In this document: positions 21,267 to 21,329 of the stretch, in pieces
How positions within the stretch are numbered: position 1 is the stretch's first letter
How the letters are laid out: each line of letters begins with the position of its first letter
Assembly: GCA_937902945.1 (NCBI GenBank)
Contig: CALEMD010000325.1
Span: 1 to 21,329 of the forward strand
DNA: 21,329 bases
Source: an uncultured Erysipelotrichaceae bacterium
GTDB taxonomy: Bacteria; Bacillota_I; Bacilli_A; Erysipelotrichales; Erysipelotrichaceae
Direction: 5' to 3'
The notes under the pieces: model-generated
What the model saw: the letters and a program-made list of their open reading frames with translations, nothing else
Databases searched by the model: none
What the model was told of the DNA's origin: nothing
Position numbers and translations under genes: made by a program

Positions 21267-21297
21267 AAAAAAGCTCGGACTAGAATGCAGTCCGAGC
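21267..21297 (-). terminator. terminator of the gene upstream of ffh
   Basis: A 9-bp perfect stem GCTCGGACT / AGTCCGAGC (21273-21281 and 21289-21297, seven-base loop) is followed on the minus strand by TTTTTT. It closes the transcript coming from beyond the right edge. Confidence 0.9.
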
Positions 21298-21302
21298 AGT
21301 CA

Positions 21303-21329
21303 TCAATCCATTTCAATAGCACCTGTATA
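21303..21329 (-). CDS. possible 3' end of the gene before ffh, cut by window edge
   Basis: Reading in from the right edge, one minus-strand frame gives Y-T-G-A-I-E-M-D and a TGA at 21305-21303, six bases before a strong terminator. In Bacillota ylxM (a helix-turn-helix protein) commonly precedes ffh, but eight residues do not allow identification. Confidence 0.35.
   Translation of the reverse strand, partial: YTGAIEMD

Noticed and set aside
1..21329. CRISPR arrays, tRNA or rRNA genes, insertion sequences
   Set aside because: No direct repeats with regular unique spacers, no cloverleaf or rRNA stretches, and no transposase-like products were found by reading.

Overview
The window reads as a chromosomal segment of a low-to-moderate GC Gram-positive bacterium (Bacillota). 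The main reason is the conserved block ffh, rpsP, khpA, rimM, trmD, rplS, lepB, rbgA, rnhB, dprA, all on the minus strand. This is the classic Firmicutes order of SRP, 30S maturation, 50S maturation, secretion and DNA-uptake genes. Cell-surface clues (lipoboxes, Gram-positive signal peptidase, maltodextrin ABC system with a LacI regulator) agree. An Erysipelotrichia-type host is a guess only. UGA is a normal stop: several ATGA start/stop overlaps depend on it.

Layout in transcription order (right to left). At 21.3-17.5 kb lie ffh, a small membrane-anchored unknown, rpsP with a consensus promoter, khpA, rimM and trmD. trmD overlaps a CPBP-family membrane protease, which overlaps a DUF4299-like protein that ends in a strong terminator. 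At 15.5-13.1 kb is an exported Asn/Gly/Thr-rich beta-solenoid surface protein gene with its own promoter and terminator. It carries one in-frame TGA and one +1 frameshift, so it is a pseudogene here or a recoded gene. At 13.0-5.3 kb is a maltodextrin uptake operon: promoter with tandem LacI-type operators, binding lipoprotein, two permeases, LacI regulator, 4-alpha-glucanotransferase, MsmX/MalK-type ATPase, and a ComB-like phosphatase at the end. At 5.0-2.4 kb the ribosome block resumes with rplS and its terminator, then a barnase-like lipoprotein RNase and a barstar-like inhibitor, lepB, rbgA and rnhB. At 1.7-0.9 kb a lone SagB-type nitroreductase-fold dehydrogenase lies on the plus strand. 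dprA follows at the left edge, probably leading to topA.

The core block appears split by inserted accessory modules: the maltodextrin operon plus surface protein between trmD and rplS, the RNase/inhibitor pair between rplS and lepB, and the SagB-type gene between rnhB and dprA. The most notable points are the lipoprotein RNase with coupled inhibitor placed directly behind the rplS terminator, and the broken two-module repeat protein.
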